Shown: positions 1-5,186 of the stretch, in pieces
Layout: every line of letters begins with the position of its first letter
Numbering within the stretch: position 1 is the first letter of the stretch
DNA from: Rhodospirillaceae bacterium
Lineage (GTDB): Bacteria > Pseudomonadota > Alphaproteobacteria > JABSOH01
DNA: 5,896 nucleotides
Assembly (NCBI GenBank): GCA_020629355.1
Contig: JAHDDM010000084.1
Location: forward strand, 1 to 5,896
Direction: 5' to 3'
Made by a program: the position numbers and the translations under genes
The notes under the pieces: model-generated
Told to the model about the DNA's origin: nothing
Databases searched by the model: none
Seen by the model: the letters and a program-made list of their open reading frames with translations, nothing else

Positions 1-2
1 GT

Positions 3-158
3 CGAGTACGCAAAAACCAAGCACCAGCAAACTTTGCCATCATCAAACACGCTGCTATGAACTATATCAAAAGACTGCAAGACAAAAGATCACTACGCGC
101 CAGACGCAAAATCGCGGGATGGAACAATCAATTCTTGCTCAAAATCATCAAGGGATAA
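3..158 (+). CDS. ISAs1-family (DDE) transposase, C-terminal fragment cut by the window edge
   Basis: Reading frame 3 is open from the left edge to TAA at 156-158 and gives 51 residues, starting RVRKNQAPANFAIIKHAAMN. The pattern (AP)ANFAI(I)KHAAMNYIK...(R)A+RK.AGW.N.FLLKI matches the end of ISAs1/H-repeat-type transposases, where HAPEN.A.LR..ALN.L is followed by K.KR..AGWD..YLLK. This enzyme cuts and joins the element ends during transposition. The catalytic DDE residues lie upstream, outside the window, so whether the full gene is intact cannot be judged. The visible part has no frameshift or internal stop, and the stop lies 19 bp before the IS tip, so the 3' end looks complete. Confidence 0.8.
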   Translation, partial: RVRKNQAPANFAIIKHAAMNYIKRLQDKRSLRARRKIAGWNNQFLLKIIKG

Positions 159-159
159 T

Positions 160-177
160 CTTCATGCGATTCCCCTG
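160..177 (-). repeat. Right terminal inverted repeat of the ISAs1-family element
   Basis: The sequence cttcatgcgattcccctg ends the element; read inward it is CAGGGGAATCGCATGAAG. ISAs1-family ends commonly start with CAGGG or a close variant and include a CATGAA-like stretch. The partner repeat at the left end is not in the window, so the exact length of the repeat is an estimate. Confidence 0.6.
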
Positions 178-196
178 CGGATAATGTAAAGCCGTC

Positions 197-223
197 TTGA
201 CAAGAGGGGATAATCTGTATAGT
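197..223 (+). promoter_or_regulatory. Candidate sigma-70-type promoter for rpmJ
   Basis: A perfect -35 hexamer TTGACA (197-202) is followed after 15 bp by TATAGT (218-223), a 5/6 match to the -10 consensus. Transcription would begin near 230, leaving a leader of roughly 40 nt before the rpmJ ATG at 269. The spacer is 2 bp shorter than ideal. The promoter lies entirely outside the IS, 20 bp from its tip, so rpmJ need not depend on transcription from the element. Confidence 0.45.
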
Positions 224-268
224 CAGTGCCAAGATACATTAACGTCTGAATTTATAAAGAGAACCATC

Positions 269-394
269 ATGCGTGTAGCCAGTTCACTGAAAACTTTGAA
301 AAAACGCCACAAAGATTGCCGTTTGATACGTCGTAAAGGTCGGGTCTATGTCATCAACAAGACCAACCCGCGCATGAAAGCCCGCCAAGGCTAA
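269..394 (+). CDS. rpmJ: 50S ribosomal protein L36
   Basis: This 41-residue protein is bL36, a small basic protein of the large ribosomal subunit. It begins [18 protein letters not shown], has the central [11 protein letters not shown] block, and ends NPRMKARQG, a C-terminus common in alphaproteobacteria. It has a single cysteine (Cys17), so it is the form without the Cys/His zinc site. The start is ATG 269: the protein from there has the normal bL36 length, and a weak purine-rich ribosome site (aaagagaa, 256-263) lies just upstream. A longer reading from TTG 197 would put the -35 box inside the coding region and add unrelated residues. The gene stands alone, is read from its own candidate promoter beside the IS end, and converges on the mutase-like gene, 16 bp away. 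Confidence 0.93.
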   Translation: MRVASSLKTLKKRHKDCRLIRRKGRVYVINKTNPRMKARQG

Positions 395-410
395 AGCAGC
401 GTTTTCCCAA

Positions 411-2009
411 TTAACGTTTCCAGGGTCGTTTTGGCTTTGGTTTATCTTCGATAATCGTAGTGGCGTTGGCCTTACGGATGCTGCGCCAATGGCGTGAGGT
501 AAAGTCTATCTCTTCACGATCGGCATCAGAAATTGCCTTCAGAGCCTTGGCCTTGGCAGAGCCCGTCAAGGCGGTTTCTTTGGTCTCCAAAGTTGGCTTG
601 ATTTCTTGTGGCTTGGTGGTCTCGTTACCGATCAAGGAAAAATATTGTTGGAATACTGCAGAGGTTTCCGTAAGCCCACCTTCGCTGGTTGCGGCAATAT
701 CCAAGACCAGTTGGGTTTTATTGTTGTGTTCCAGGCAATGTAACCACCAAAAGCCTTGGTCATTATCCACGCGAAGGCCATCCAGATCGTTGAAAGAAAC
801 TTTATTCAGCATCAAGCGCTTGCGGATAGCCTGAATGACCGTATCGGGCGCATCATGTTCGAAATACCGCCTTGGCAAAGTCACATGATCTTGAAAACGG
901 TGATAAAAACTGCTGAGATTCTCGTTACTTGTGCCAAGCAGGTTCAGCAAGGTCACGGCACTAAAAAGCCCGTCATCAAAAGCCATGAAATTATAATGTT
1001 TGCCAAAAACATAATGACCGTTACCGCCGTAAGCCAAATTGGCGTTTGCACTGCCGAGTTTCTCAATGACACTGCCTAACCCCACTGGGGCAAATTCCAT
1101 CTTGCCGTTTTTCTCAAGACATTGCTTGATTGCAGTGGGGCAGTCCATACCCGCAACAATTGTCGAATCGGGCTGTGTTTTCAGTAACTGCTGGCAGAAC
1201 AATGCGCATAATCTGTGCGATTCCCACAGTCTGCCTTGATGATCAACCACAGCAATTTGCGTGCAATCCGCGTTAATTATAATACCCAAGTCGCATTTTT
1301 CCTCAATCACCACCTCAGTAACCGTAGCGATTCGTGTTGCTGTGAAACTATCTGGCAACTCAAGGCCAAATTGCGCATCAAGCTGATCATTCATCATCAA
1401 ATGTTCGCCAGAAATCCCATCGGACAGCTCGGATAGAACCATACATGCTGCGCCTCCACAAAGATCCCAAGCGACTTTGAATGGGCGTTTCGAATGGACG
1501 TTTTGCTTGAGTTTTTTGATATATAGCTCAAGAACATTACCGTCTAACACGCCACCGCGCTCTTTGTGCCAACTGCCGTTTGCGGCTAAAGCTGTCAGGC
1601 GTTGCAGCCGATTCCCGTAAAGAGGCACACCATCAGCGGAAAGGCGAAAACCATTGATATCGTGATGATCACTACCTCCAGTGATCATAATGCTTGCGGC
1701 GTTCAGGCAATGGGCGCTGAACTGTACCGCCGGAGCAGGCGCAACTCCAGCGCGCATGACATAGCATCCTGATGCCGCAAGGCCGCGACACATTTCGGTT
1801 TCAAGAATTGCTGAACTGGCGCGATTGTCGATACCAACAATGGCGAGGCATTGATCCTTGGTTTTCAGCATTGTTCCAAGGGTGCAGCCGATAGCCAACG
1901 CATCGTTTGCGTTCAGAGTTTGGCCTATTTCTCCGAAGATACCATCCCTCTGTATGGCGGCATCATTGATTGCGTGGCCTTTGTTGTGTTTGTAGCTACG
2001 TTTATTCAT
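411..2009 (-). CDS. Phosphohexomutase-fold protein with degenerate active site (probable pseudoenzyme or divergent paralogue of PMM/PGM)
   Basis: The 532-residue protein follows the alpha-D-phosphohexomutase plan through its four domains (VGIDNRASS at 58-66, GVAPAPA at 88-94, IMIT...NGFRL at 107-123, DLGI at 240-243, FDDGLFSA at 344-351, DGLRVD at 410-415). Active enzymes interconvert hexose 1- and 6-phosphates using a phosphoserine, a Mg-binding DGDxDR loop, a sugar-binding GGExSGH loop and a phosphate-binding RxSNT loop. Here these read TGGSDHH (110-116; Gly112 where Ser is expected, Ser113 one place later), NADCTQ (246-251), AYGGNGH (326-332) and HCLEHNNKT (424-432). The N-terminal YDIRG-like motif reads DGIFG (22-26). 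Residues from about 463 on form an extra, lysine-rich tail ending KPKPKRPWKR. The frame is uninterrupted, so this is not a decayed gene. The start at 2009 lacks a clear ribosome site. It is divergent from petA and convergent with rpmJ. Family membership is fairly sure; loss of mutase activity is inferred and the real function is unknown. Confidence 0.8.
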   Translation of the reverse strand: MNKRSYKHNKGHAINDAAIQRDGIFGEIGQTLNANDALAIGCTLGTMLKTKDQCLAIVGIDNRASSAILETEMCRGLAASGCYVMRAGVAPAPAVQFSAHCLNAASIMITGGSDHHDINGFRLSADGVPLYGNRLQRLTALAANGSWHKERGGVLDGNVLELYIKKLKQNVHSKRPFKVAWDLCGGAACMVLSELSDGISGEHLMMNDQLDAQFGLELPDSFTATRIATVTEVVIEEKCDLGIIINADCTQIAVVDHQGRLWESHRLCALFCQQLLKTQPDSTIVAGMDCPTAIKQCLEKNGKMEFAPVGLGSVIEKLGSANANLAYGGNGHYVFGKHYNFMAFDDGLFSAVTLLNLLGTSNENLSSFYHRFQDHVTLPRRYFEHDAPDTVIQAIRKRLMLNKVSFNDLDGLRVDNDQGFWWLHCLEHNNKTQLVLDIAATSEGGLTETSAVFQQYFSLIGNETTKPQEIKPTLETKETALTGSAKAKALKAISDADREEIDFTSRHWRSIRKANATTIIEDKPKPKRPWKR

Positions 2010-2041
2010 GGTCGTTACTGTAATATGTCGTTGAAAGTTGC

Positions 2042-2078
2042 CCCTGACAAGGAAATTCGCATCAAATTCGCATCAGGG
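2042..2078. repeat. Perfect 11-bp tandem repeat inside a 6-bp inverted repeat; possible operator
   Basis: AAATTCGCATC occurs twice with no gap, at 2053-2063 and 2064-2074, giving a period of about one helical turn. The pair is bracketed by CCCTGA (2042-2047) and its reverse complement TCAGGG (2073-2078; the right arm overlaps the last 2 bp of the second copy). It lies between the divergent mutase-like and petA genes, 33 bp from the former's start codon and about 30 bp upstream of the candidate pet promoter. Its position suits a regulator-binding site for either gene, but I do not recognise the motif and binding is an inference. Confidence 0.5.
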
Positions 2079-2104
2079 AACACTGGACGGAGCGTAAAAT
2101 ATCG

Positions 2105-2132
2105 TTGCCTTTGGCGCGAAAATGTATATACC
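2105..2132 (+). promoter_or_regulatory. Candidate promoter of the petABC operon
   Basis: TTGCCT (2105-2110) resembles a -35 box, and the TATATA stretch (2125-2130) a -10 box. The best-spaced reading pairs TTGCCT with TATACC (2127-2132), 16 bp apart; TATATA itself would be only 14 bp away. It would give a leader of about 50 nt before the petA ATG at 2189. It is the best match seen in the 179-bp gap in the petA direction, but the match is imperfect. Confidence 0.3.
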
Positions 2133-2188
2133 TCTTAACCGAAGCTGTAACGAGCAGAATTAACGGATTGATCAAGGATTAAGACGAA

Positions 2189-2728
2189 ATGAGTGAAAGT
2201 GCTAATCAAGAAGACGGTGTCATCCGCCGTGATTTTCTGGCCTATACGGCTTTGAGCATGGGTGTAATTGGCACAGGTGCAGCACTCTGGCCCGTGATTG
2301 ACAGCATGAATCCAGCGCGTGATGTTCTTGCTTTAGCCAGTGTAGAAATTGATATTTCAGCAATTGCTGTTGGTCAAAGCATTACGGTGAAATGGCGCGG
2401 TAAGCCTGTATTTGTCCGTCATCGTACTGCAGAAGAAATTACCGCTGCCGAAAAAGTTAATTTGGCAGATTTGCCTGATCCACAAACCGATTCCAGTCGT
2501 GTTGAGAAACCGCAATGGTTGGTCATGGTGGGCATTTGTACCCATTTGGGCTGTGTCCCTGTAGGGCAAAAGAGTGCCGATGCCAAAGGCGATTATGACG
2601 GCTGGTTCTGCCCTTGTCATGGTTCGCACTATGATACTTCTGGCCGCATCCGTAAAGGCCCTGCACCGCGCAATCTCGAGGTGCCTCCGTACCAATTCGT
2701 CAACGATACCCTGATTAAGGTTGGCTAA
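2189..2728 (+). CDS. petA: Ubiquinol-cytochrome c reductase, Rieske iron-sulfur subunit
   Basis: The 179-residue Rieske subunit carries the [2Fe-2S] cluster that takes the first electron from ubiquinol in the bc1 complex and passes it to cytochrome c1. A twin-arginine motif (IRRDFL, 12-17) precedes a hydrophobic segment (about 18-38) that serves as Tat signal and uncleaved membrane anchor. A flexible hinge (about 43-53, [10 protein letters not shown]) follows. The cluster boxes are complete: CTHLGC at 117-122 and CPCHGSHYD at 141-149. By family knowledge Cys117, His119, Cys141 and His144 bind the cluster, and Cys122-Cys143 form the disulfide. [12 protein letters not shown] near the C-terminus is the conserved Pro loop. 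Length is normal for alphaproteobacteria. The ATG is preceded by AAGGA (2174-2178) at 10 nt. It is the first gene of petABC; its stop is 1 nt before the petB ATG. Confidence 0.96.
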   Translation: MSESANQEDGVIRRDFLAYTALSMGVIGTGAALWPVIDSMNPARDVLALASVEIDISAIAVGQSITVKWRGKPVFVRHRTAEEITAAEKVNLADLPDPQTDSSRVEKPQWLVMVGICTHLGCVPVGQKSADAKGDYDGWFCPCHGSHYDTSGRIRKGPAPRNLEVPPYQFVNDTLIKVG

Positions 2729-2729
2729 A

Positions 2730-3983
2730 ATGAACGCATCTGCACATCCTGCTCCGGAATTTAAGAACCCTGTTGTCCGTTGGATTGACCAACGCCTGCC
2801 AATATTCACCATGCTGCACGGGGAATATGTTGTTTTCCCCATGCCCAAGAATCTGAACTATTTCTGGTCTTTTGGCGGTATGGCCATGGTGGTGCTGGTG
2901 ATCATGGTACTCACAGGCGTGGCACTGGCGATGCAATATACTGCCCACGTTGATTTAGCCTTTGACAGTGTCGAGCGGATGATGCGTGATGTCAACTATA
3001 GCTGGCTATTGCGCTATATCCATATGAATGGGGCTTCAATGTTCTTCATTGCGGTGTATATTCATATATTCCGTGCACTATTCTATGGTTCGTACAAAAA
3101 TCCGCGCGAACTGGTCTGGATATTCGGTGTCGTGATTCTGGTATTGATGATGGCCACGGCCTTCATGGGCTATGTTTTGCCTTGGGGACAGATGAGCTAT
3201 TGGGGCGCAACAGTGATCACGAATCTGTTCTCTGCCTTCCCTTTGATTGGGGAGCCTATTGTCAAATGGCTTTGGGGCGGGTTCTCGGTGGATAATCCAA
3301 CATTGAACCGATTCTTTGCTCTGCACTATCTGTTGCCTTTCGTGATTTTTGCTGTGGTCATGCTGCACGTTGCCGCAATGCATCAGGCTGGTTCGAGCAA
3401 TCCCACAGGCGTTGAGGTAAAGTCCCAAGAGGACACCATCACCTTCCATCCCTATATGACCGTCAAGGATGCTTTTGGTCTGATGGTTTTCCTGTTTGTG
3501 TTCGCGTTTTTTGTCTTTATTGCGCCAAATTATATGGGGCATCCTGATAATTATATTCCTGCCAATTCGCTCTCGACACCCGCTCATATCGTACCAGAAT
3601 GGTATTTCTTACCCTTCTACGCTATTCTACGTGCGGTGGACTTCCAGTTCCTATGGTTCGTTCCAGCAAAACTGGGTGGCGTGCTGTTGATGTTTGGTTC
3701 TCTGCTGGTGCTGGCCATGTTGCCATGGTTTGATACCTCAAAAGTACGTTCCTGCCGTTACCGCCCGATCTATCGCTGGTGTGTGATACTCTTCGTCATT
3801 GATGTTATCATTCTGGGTTATGTCGGTGGCAAACCTGCCGAGGGCGCGTATGTCGTTATTTCAAAACTTGCGACCCTGTATTATTTCGCGCATTTCTTGG
3901 TGATCACACCCGTGGTTGGCTGGATAGAACAACCGCGAAAATTACCGAACAGCATATCAGAATCGGTGCTAAAAGGCTCGTAA
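2730..3983 (+). CDS. petB: Ubiquinol-cytochrome c reductase, cytochrome b subunit
   Basis: This 417-residue membrane protein carries both quinone sites and the two b hemes of the bc1 complex. The heme histidine pairs are present: His98 and His112 on one helix, His199 and His213 on another. The 14-residue spacing on both helices is of the bc1 rather than the b6f type. The quinol-oxidation site shows [20 protein letters not shown] (147-166) and the PEWY motif (289-292). About eight hydrophobic segments are visible (for example 49-69, 102-118, 129-151, 199-216, 249-266, 316-333, 350-366, 382-398). The protein is full length, not split into b6 and subunit IV. ATG 2730 is chosen, with AAGG (2717-2720) 9 nt upstream inside the petA end. 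A TTG at 2721 in frame would add three residues and overlap petA. The spacing implies translational coupling to petA. Confidence 0.96.
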   Translation: MNASAHPAPEFKNPVVRWIDQRLPIFTMLHGEYVVFPMPKNLNYFWSFGGMAMVVLVIMVLTGVALAMQYTAHVDLAFDSVERMMRDVNYSWLLRYIHMNGASMFFIAVYIHIFRALFYGSYKNPRELVWIFGVVILVLMMATAFMGYVLPWGQMSYWGATVITNLFSAFPLIGEPIVKWLWGGFSVDNPTLNRFFALHYLLPFVIFAVVMLHVAAMHQAGSSNPTGVEVKSQEDTITFHPYMTVKDAFGLMVFLFVFAFFVFIAPNYMGHPDNYIPANSLSTPAHIVPEWYFLPFYAILRAVDFQFLWFVPAKLGGVLLMFGSLLVLAMLPWFDTSKVRSCRYRPIYRWCVILFVIDVIILGYVGGKPAEGAYVVISKLATLYYFAHFLVITPVVGWIEQPRKLPNSISESVLKGS

Positions 3984-4005
3984 GATTCGTTAAGCTACAC
4001 TTTGG

Positions 4006-4833
4006 ATGTCTATGATGAATAAAATATTCTCTCTTGTTGCTGTAGCCGCTATGACGCTTGGCTCATGGACGGCACATGCCGCCAGTAGCGCGCCAGCAGC
4101 ACCCGAAATGTCCTGGCCTTCAGCGGGATATCTTGGAGCATTTGATAAATCCTCACTGCAACGCGGTTTGCAAGTCTATACTGAGGTCTGTGCCAGCTGC
4201 CACGGTTTGCGTCTGTTAAGTTACCGTGATCTGCGGGATTTGGGTCTTTCAGATACCGAAGTGAAAGCGTATGCTGCACAATACGAAGTGCTTTCTGAGC
4301 CAAATGAAGACGGCGAGCGGGTGATGAAAGCAGCACAGCCCTATGATAAATTTGTTTCGCCTTTTGCTAATGAGCAGGAGGCGCGGGCGATGAATGGCGG
4401 TGCATTACCGCCTGATCTGTCGCTGATTGTCAAAGCCCGTAATTTTGGCAAGGGCAATTTCTTTGCGAATTTCTACGACATGTTGCGTGGACGCGGCTAT
4501 GCTTCGGGTGCGGATTATATTTATGCTTTGCTCACAGGTTATGAAGACCCGCCAGCAGATGTCGAAATGGCTGAAGGAATGCACTACAATAAGTGGTTTG
4601 CAGGGAATGCTATAGCCATGGCACAGCCTATCTATGAAGCTGAGCCTTTTGCTGATGGCACACCTGCCAGTATTGAACAACAGGCAAAAGATGTTGCCTC
4701 GTTCCTGATGTGGGCATCCGAGCCTCGTCTTGAGGAACGCCGCGCTCTGGGGATTCCGGTGCTGTTGTTTATGGCGCTGTTTATTCTCGTGCTGTATCTG
4801 CTGAAACGCAGAGTTTGGCGCGATGTTCACTAA
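4006..4833 (+). CDS. petC: Ubiquinol-cytochrome c reductase, cytochrome c1 subunit
   Basis: Cytochrome c1 accepts electrons from the Rieske cluster and delivers them to soluble or membrane cytochrome c on the periplasmic side. The 275-residue precursor has a Sec signal peptide ending AHA (23-25), with probable cleavage before Ala26. The heme-binding CASCH (62-66) gives covalent ligands Cys62 and Cys65 and axial His66; the second axial ligand is probably Met205 in NAIAMAQP (201-208). A C-terminal anchor helix (250-267) is followed by basic KRRVW, as usual in this family. The start is ambiguous: ATGs at 4006, 4012 and 4015 are in frame, and the only ribosome-site-like bases (ttgga, 4002-4006) favour 4012 or 4015, changing only two or three residues ahead of the signal peptide. 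It is the last gene of petABC, 22 bp after petB. Confidence 0.95.
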   Translation: MSMMNKIFSLVAVAAMTLGSWTAHAASSAPAAPEMSWPSAGYLGAFDKSSLQRGLQVYTEVCASCHGLRLLSYRDLRDLGLSDTEVKAYAAQYEVLSEPNEDGERVMKAAQPYDKFVSPFANEQEARAMNGGALPPDLSLIVKARNFGKGNFFANFYDMLRGRGYASGADYIYALLTGYEDPPADVEMAEGMHYNKWFAGNAIAMAQPIYEAEPFADGTPASIEQQAKDVASFLMWASEPRLEERRALGIPVLLFMALFILVLYLLKRRVWRDVH

Positions 4834-4840
4834 AGGGTGA

Positions 4841-4869
4841 TTGACTTTACGATGAAGCCGCGTTAAGCA
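4841..4869 (+). promoter_or_regulatory. Weak candidate promoter for rpsT
   Basis: TTGACT (4841-4846) is a 5/6 match to a -35 box just downstream of the petC stop. Alphaproteobacterial promoters often have a strong TTGAC and a poor -10. At 17 bp spacing the -10 would be TAAGCA (4864-4869), a poor match, inside the hairpin. A TACAAT (4883-4888) closer to rpsT is a better -10 but has no -35 partner and would leave a very short leader. rpsT probably has a promoter in this 73-bp gap, but its position is uncertain. Confidence 0.2.
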
Positions 4870-4876
4870 CGGCTTC
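4854..4876 (+). terminator. Hairpin between petC and rpsT: terminator or rpsT leader structure
   Basis: GAAGCCG (4854-4860) pairs perfectly with CGGCTTC (4870-4876) around a 9-nt loop. The hairpin begins 21 bp after the petC stop and ends 30 bp before the rpsT ATG. Only ggttctt follows, not a real T-run, so a classical intrinsic terminator is doubtful. It could weaken read-through from petABC or be part of the rpsT leader; S20 is known in E. coli to repress its own translation, but no S20 site can be assigned here. Confidence 0.45.
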
Positions 4877-4906
4877 GGTTCTTACAATTTGAAGGAAATC
4901 TTTATC

Positions 4907-5173
4907 ATGGCCAATATCCAATCGGCAAAAAAACGCGCACGGCAAACCATCAAACGTCAAGCGCGCAATCGCATTCAAATGAATCGCTTGCGGACATTCA
5001 TGCGCTATTGCGAACAGGCTTTGGCTTCTGGTGATGCGGCGAAAGCAGCAGAAGCATTTCGCGTGGTCACGGGTGAATTGCATAAAGCTGCTCAGAAGGG
5101 TCTGATGCACAAGGCAACCGCATCACGGAAAATTTCTCGTCTCTCCAAGCGCGTACAGGCTTTGACAGCCTAG
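4907..5173 (+). CDS. rpsT: 30S ribosomal protein S20
   Basis: The 88-residue bS20 is a basic helical protein that binds 16S rRNA early in assembly of the small subunit. The diagnostic start MANIQSAKKRARQTIKRQARN and the later HKAAQKGLMHKATASRKISRLSKRV (about 59-83) are typical; the middle is an alanine-rich helix (37-53). Length is normal for the family. ATG 4907 is chosen because MANIxSAKKR is the conserved N-terminus and AAGGAAA (4892-4898) is a good ribosome site 8 nt upstream; an in-frame TTG at 4889 would overlap that site. It is a single gene, read away from petC and convergent with livF, 13 bp apart. Confidence 0.97.
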   Translation: MANIQSAKKRARQTIKRQARNRIQMNRLRTFMRYCEQALASGDAAKAAEAFRVVTGELHKAAQKGLMHKATASRKISRLSKRVQALTA

Positions 5174-5186
5174 AAGGCTTTTAGGC
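5168..5186. terminator. Hairpin at the rpsT/livF convergence, possible two-way terminator
   Basis: GCCTAGAA (5168-5175) can pair with TTTTAGGC (5179-5186) around a 3-nt loop, with one G-T (G-U) pair. It starts inside the last codons of rpsT and ends right at the livF stop codon, so both messages could use it. GC content is modest and no strong T-run follows on either strand, so termination strength is uncertain. Confidence 0.4.

Larger units (their letters stand above)
1..177 (+). mobile_element. Right end of an ISAs1-family insertion sequence (left part outside window)
   Basis: The window opens inside an insertion sequence. The transposase C-terminus (3-158) is followed within 20 bp by a terminal sequence ending in cccctg at 177, which has the form of an ISAs1-family right end (IS end read inward: CAGGGGAATCGCATGAAG). 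The distance from stop codon to tip is short, as is usual in this family. The boundary at 177 rests on resemblance to the family's terminal repeats. The left end lies outside the window, so neither the matching inverted repeat nor a target-site duplication can be checked. If the element duplicates 8-10 bp on insertion, as the family does, the copy next to this end would begin with cggataat at 178. Confidence 0.75.

Noticed and set aside
153..214. GGATAAT present three times (153, 179, 208) across the IS-rpmJ junction
   Set aside because: The first copy covers the transposase stop codon and spacings are unequal (26 and 29 bp); a short AT-rich motif like this can recur by chance.
197..268. N-terminal extension of L36 from TTG 197
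   Set aside because: It would add 24 residues unlike any L36 and place the candidate -35 box in coding sequence; ATG 269 gives the standard 41-residue protein.
395..410. Terminator between rpmJ and the mutase-like gene
   Set aside because: Only 3-4 bp stems (GCT/AGC, CGTT/AACG) can be drawn in this gap, too weak to call.
460..1436. Four plus-strand open frames opposite the mutase-like gene
   Set aside because: They are shadows of the long minus-strand frame, have no recognisable domains and overlap one another.
411..2009. Mutase-like gene as a pseudogene or sequencing artefact
   Set aside because: A 532-codon frame without stops, with the structural motifs of all domains in order, argues for a maintained gene; the changes are confined substitutions, not frameshifts.
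2357..3587. Minus-strand open frames within petA and petB
   Set aside because: The plus-strand Rieske and cytochrome b genes are unmistakable; the antisense frames encode low-complexity His/Arg-rich shadow products.
4049..4830. Minus-strand open frames opposite petC
   Set aside because: Shadows of the cytochrome c1 gene, without domain signals.
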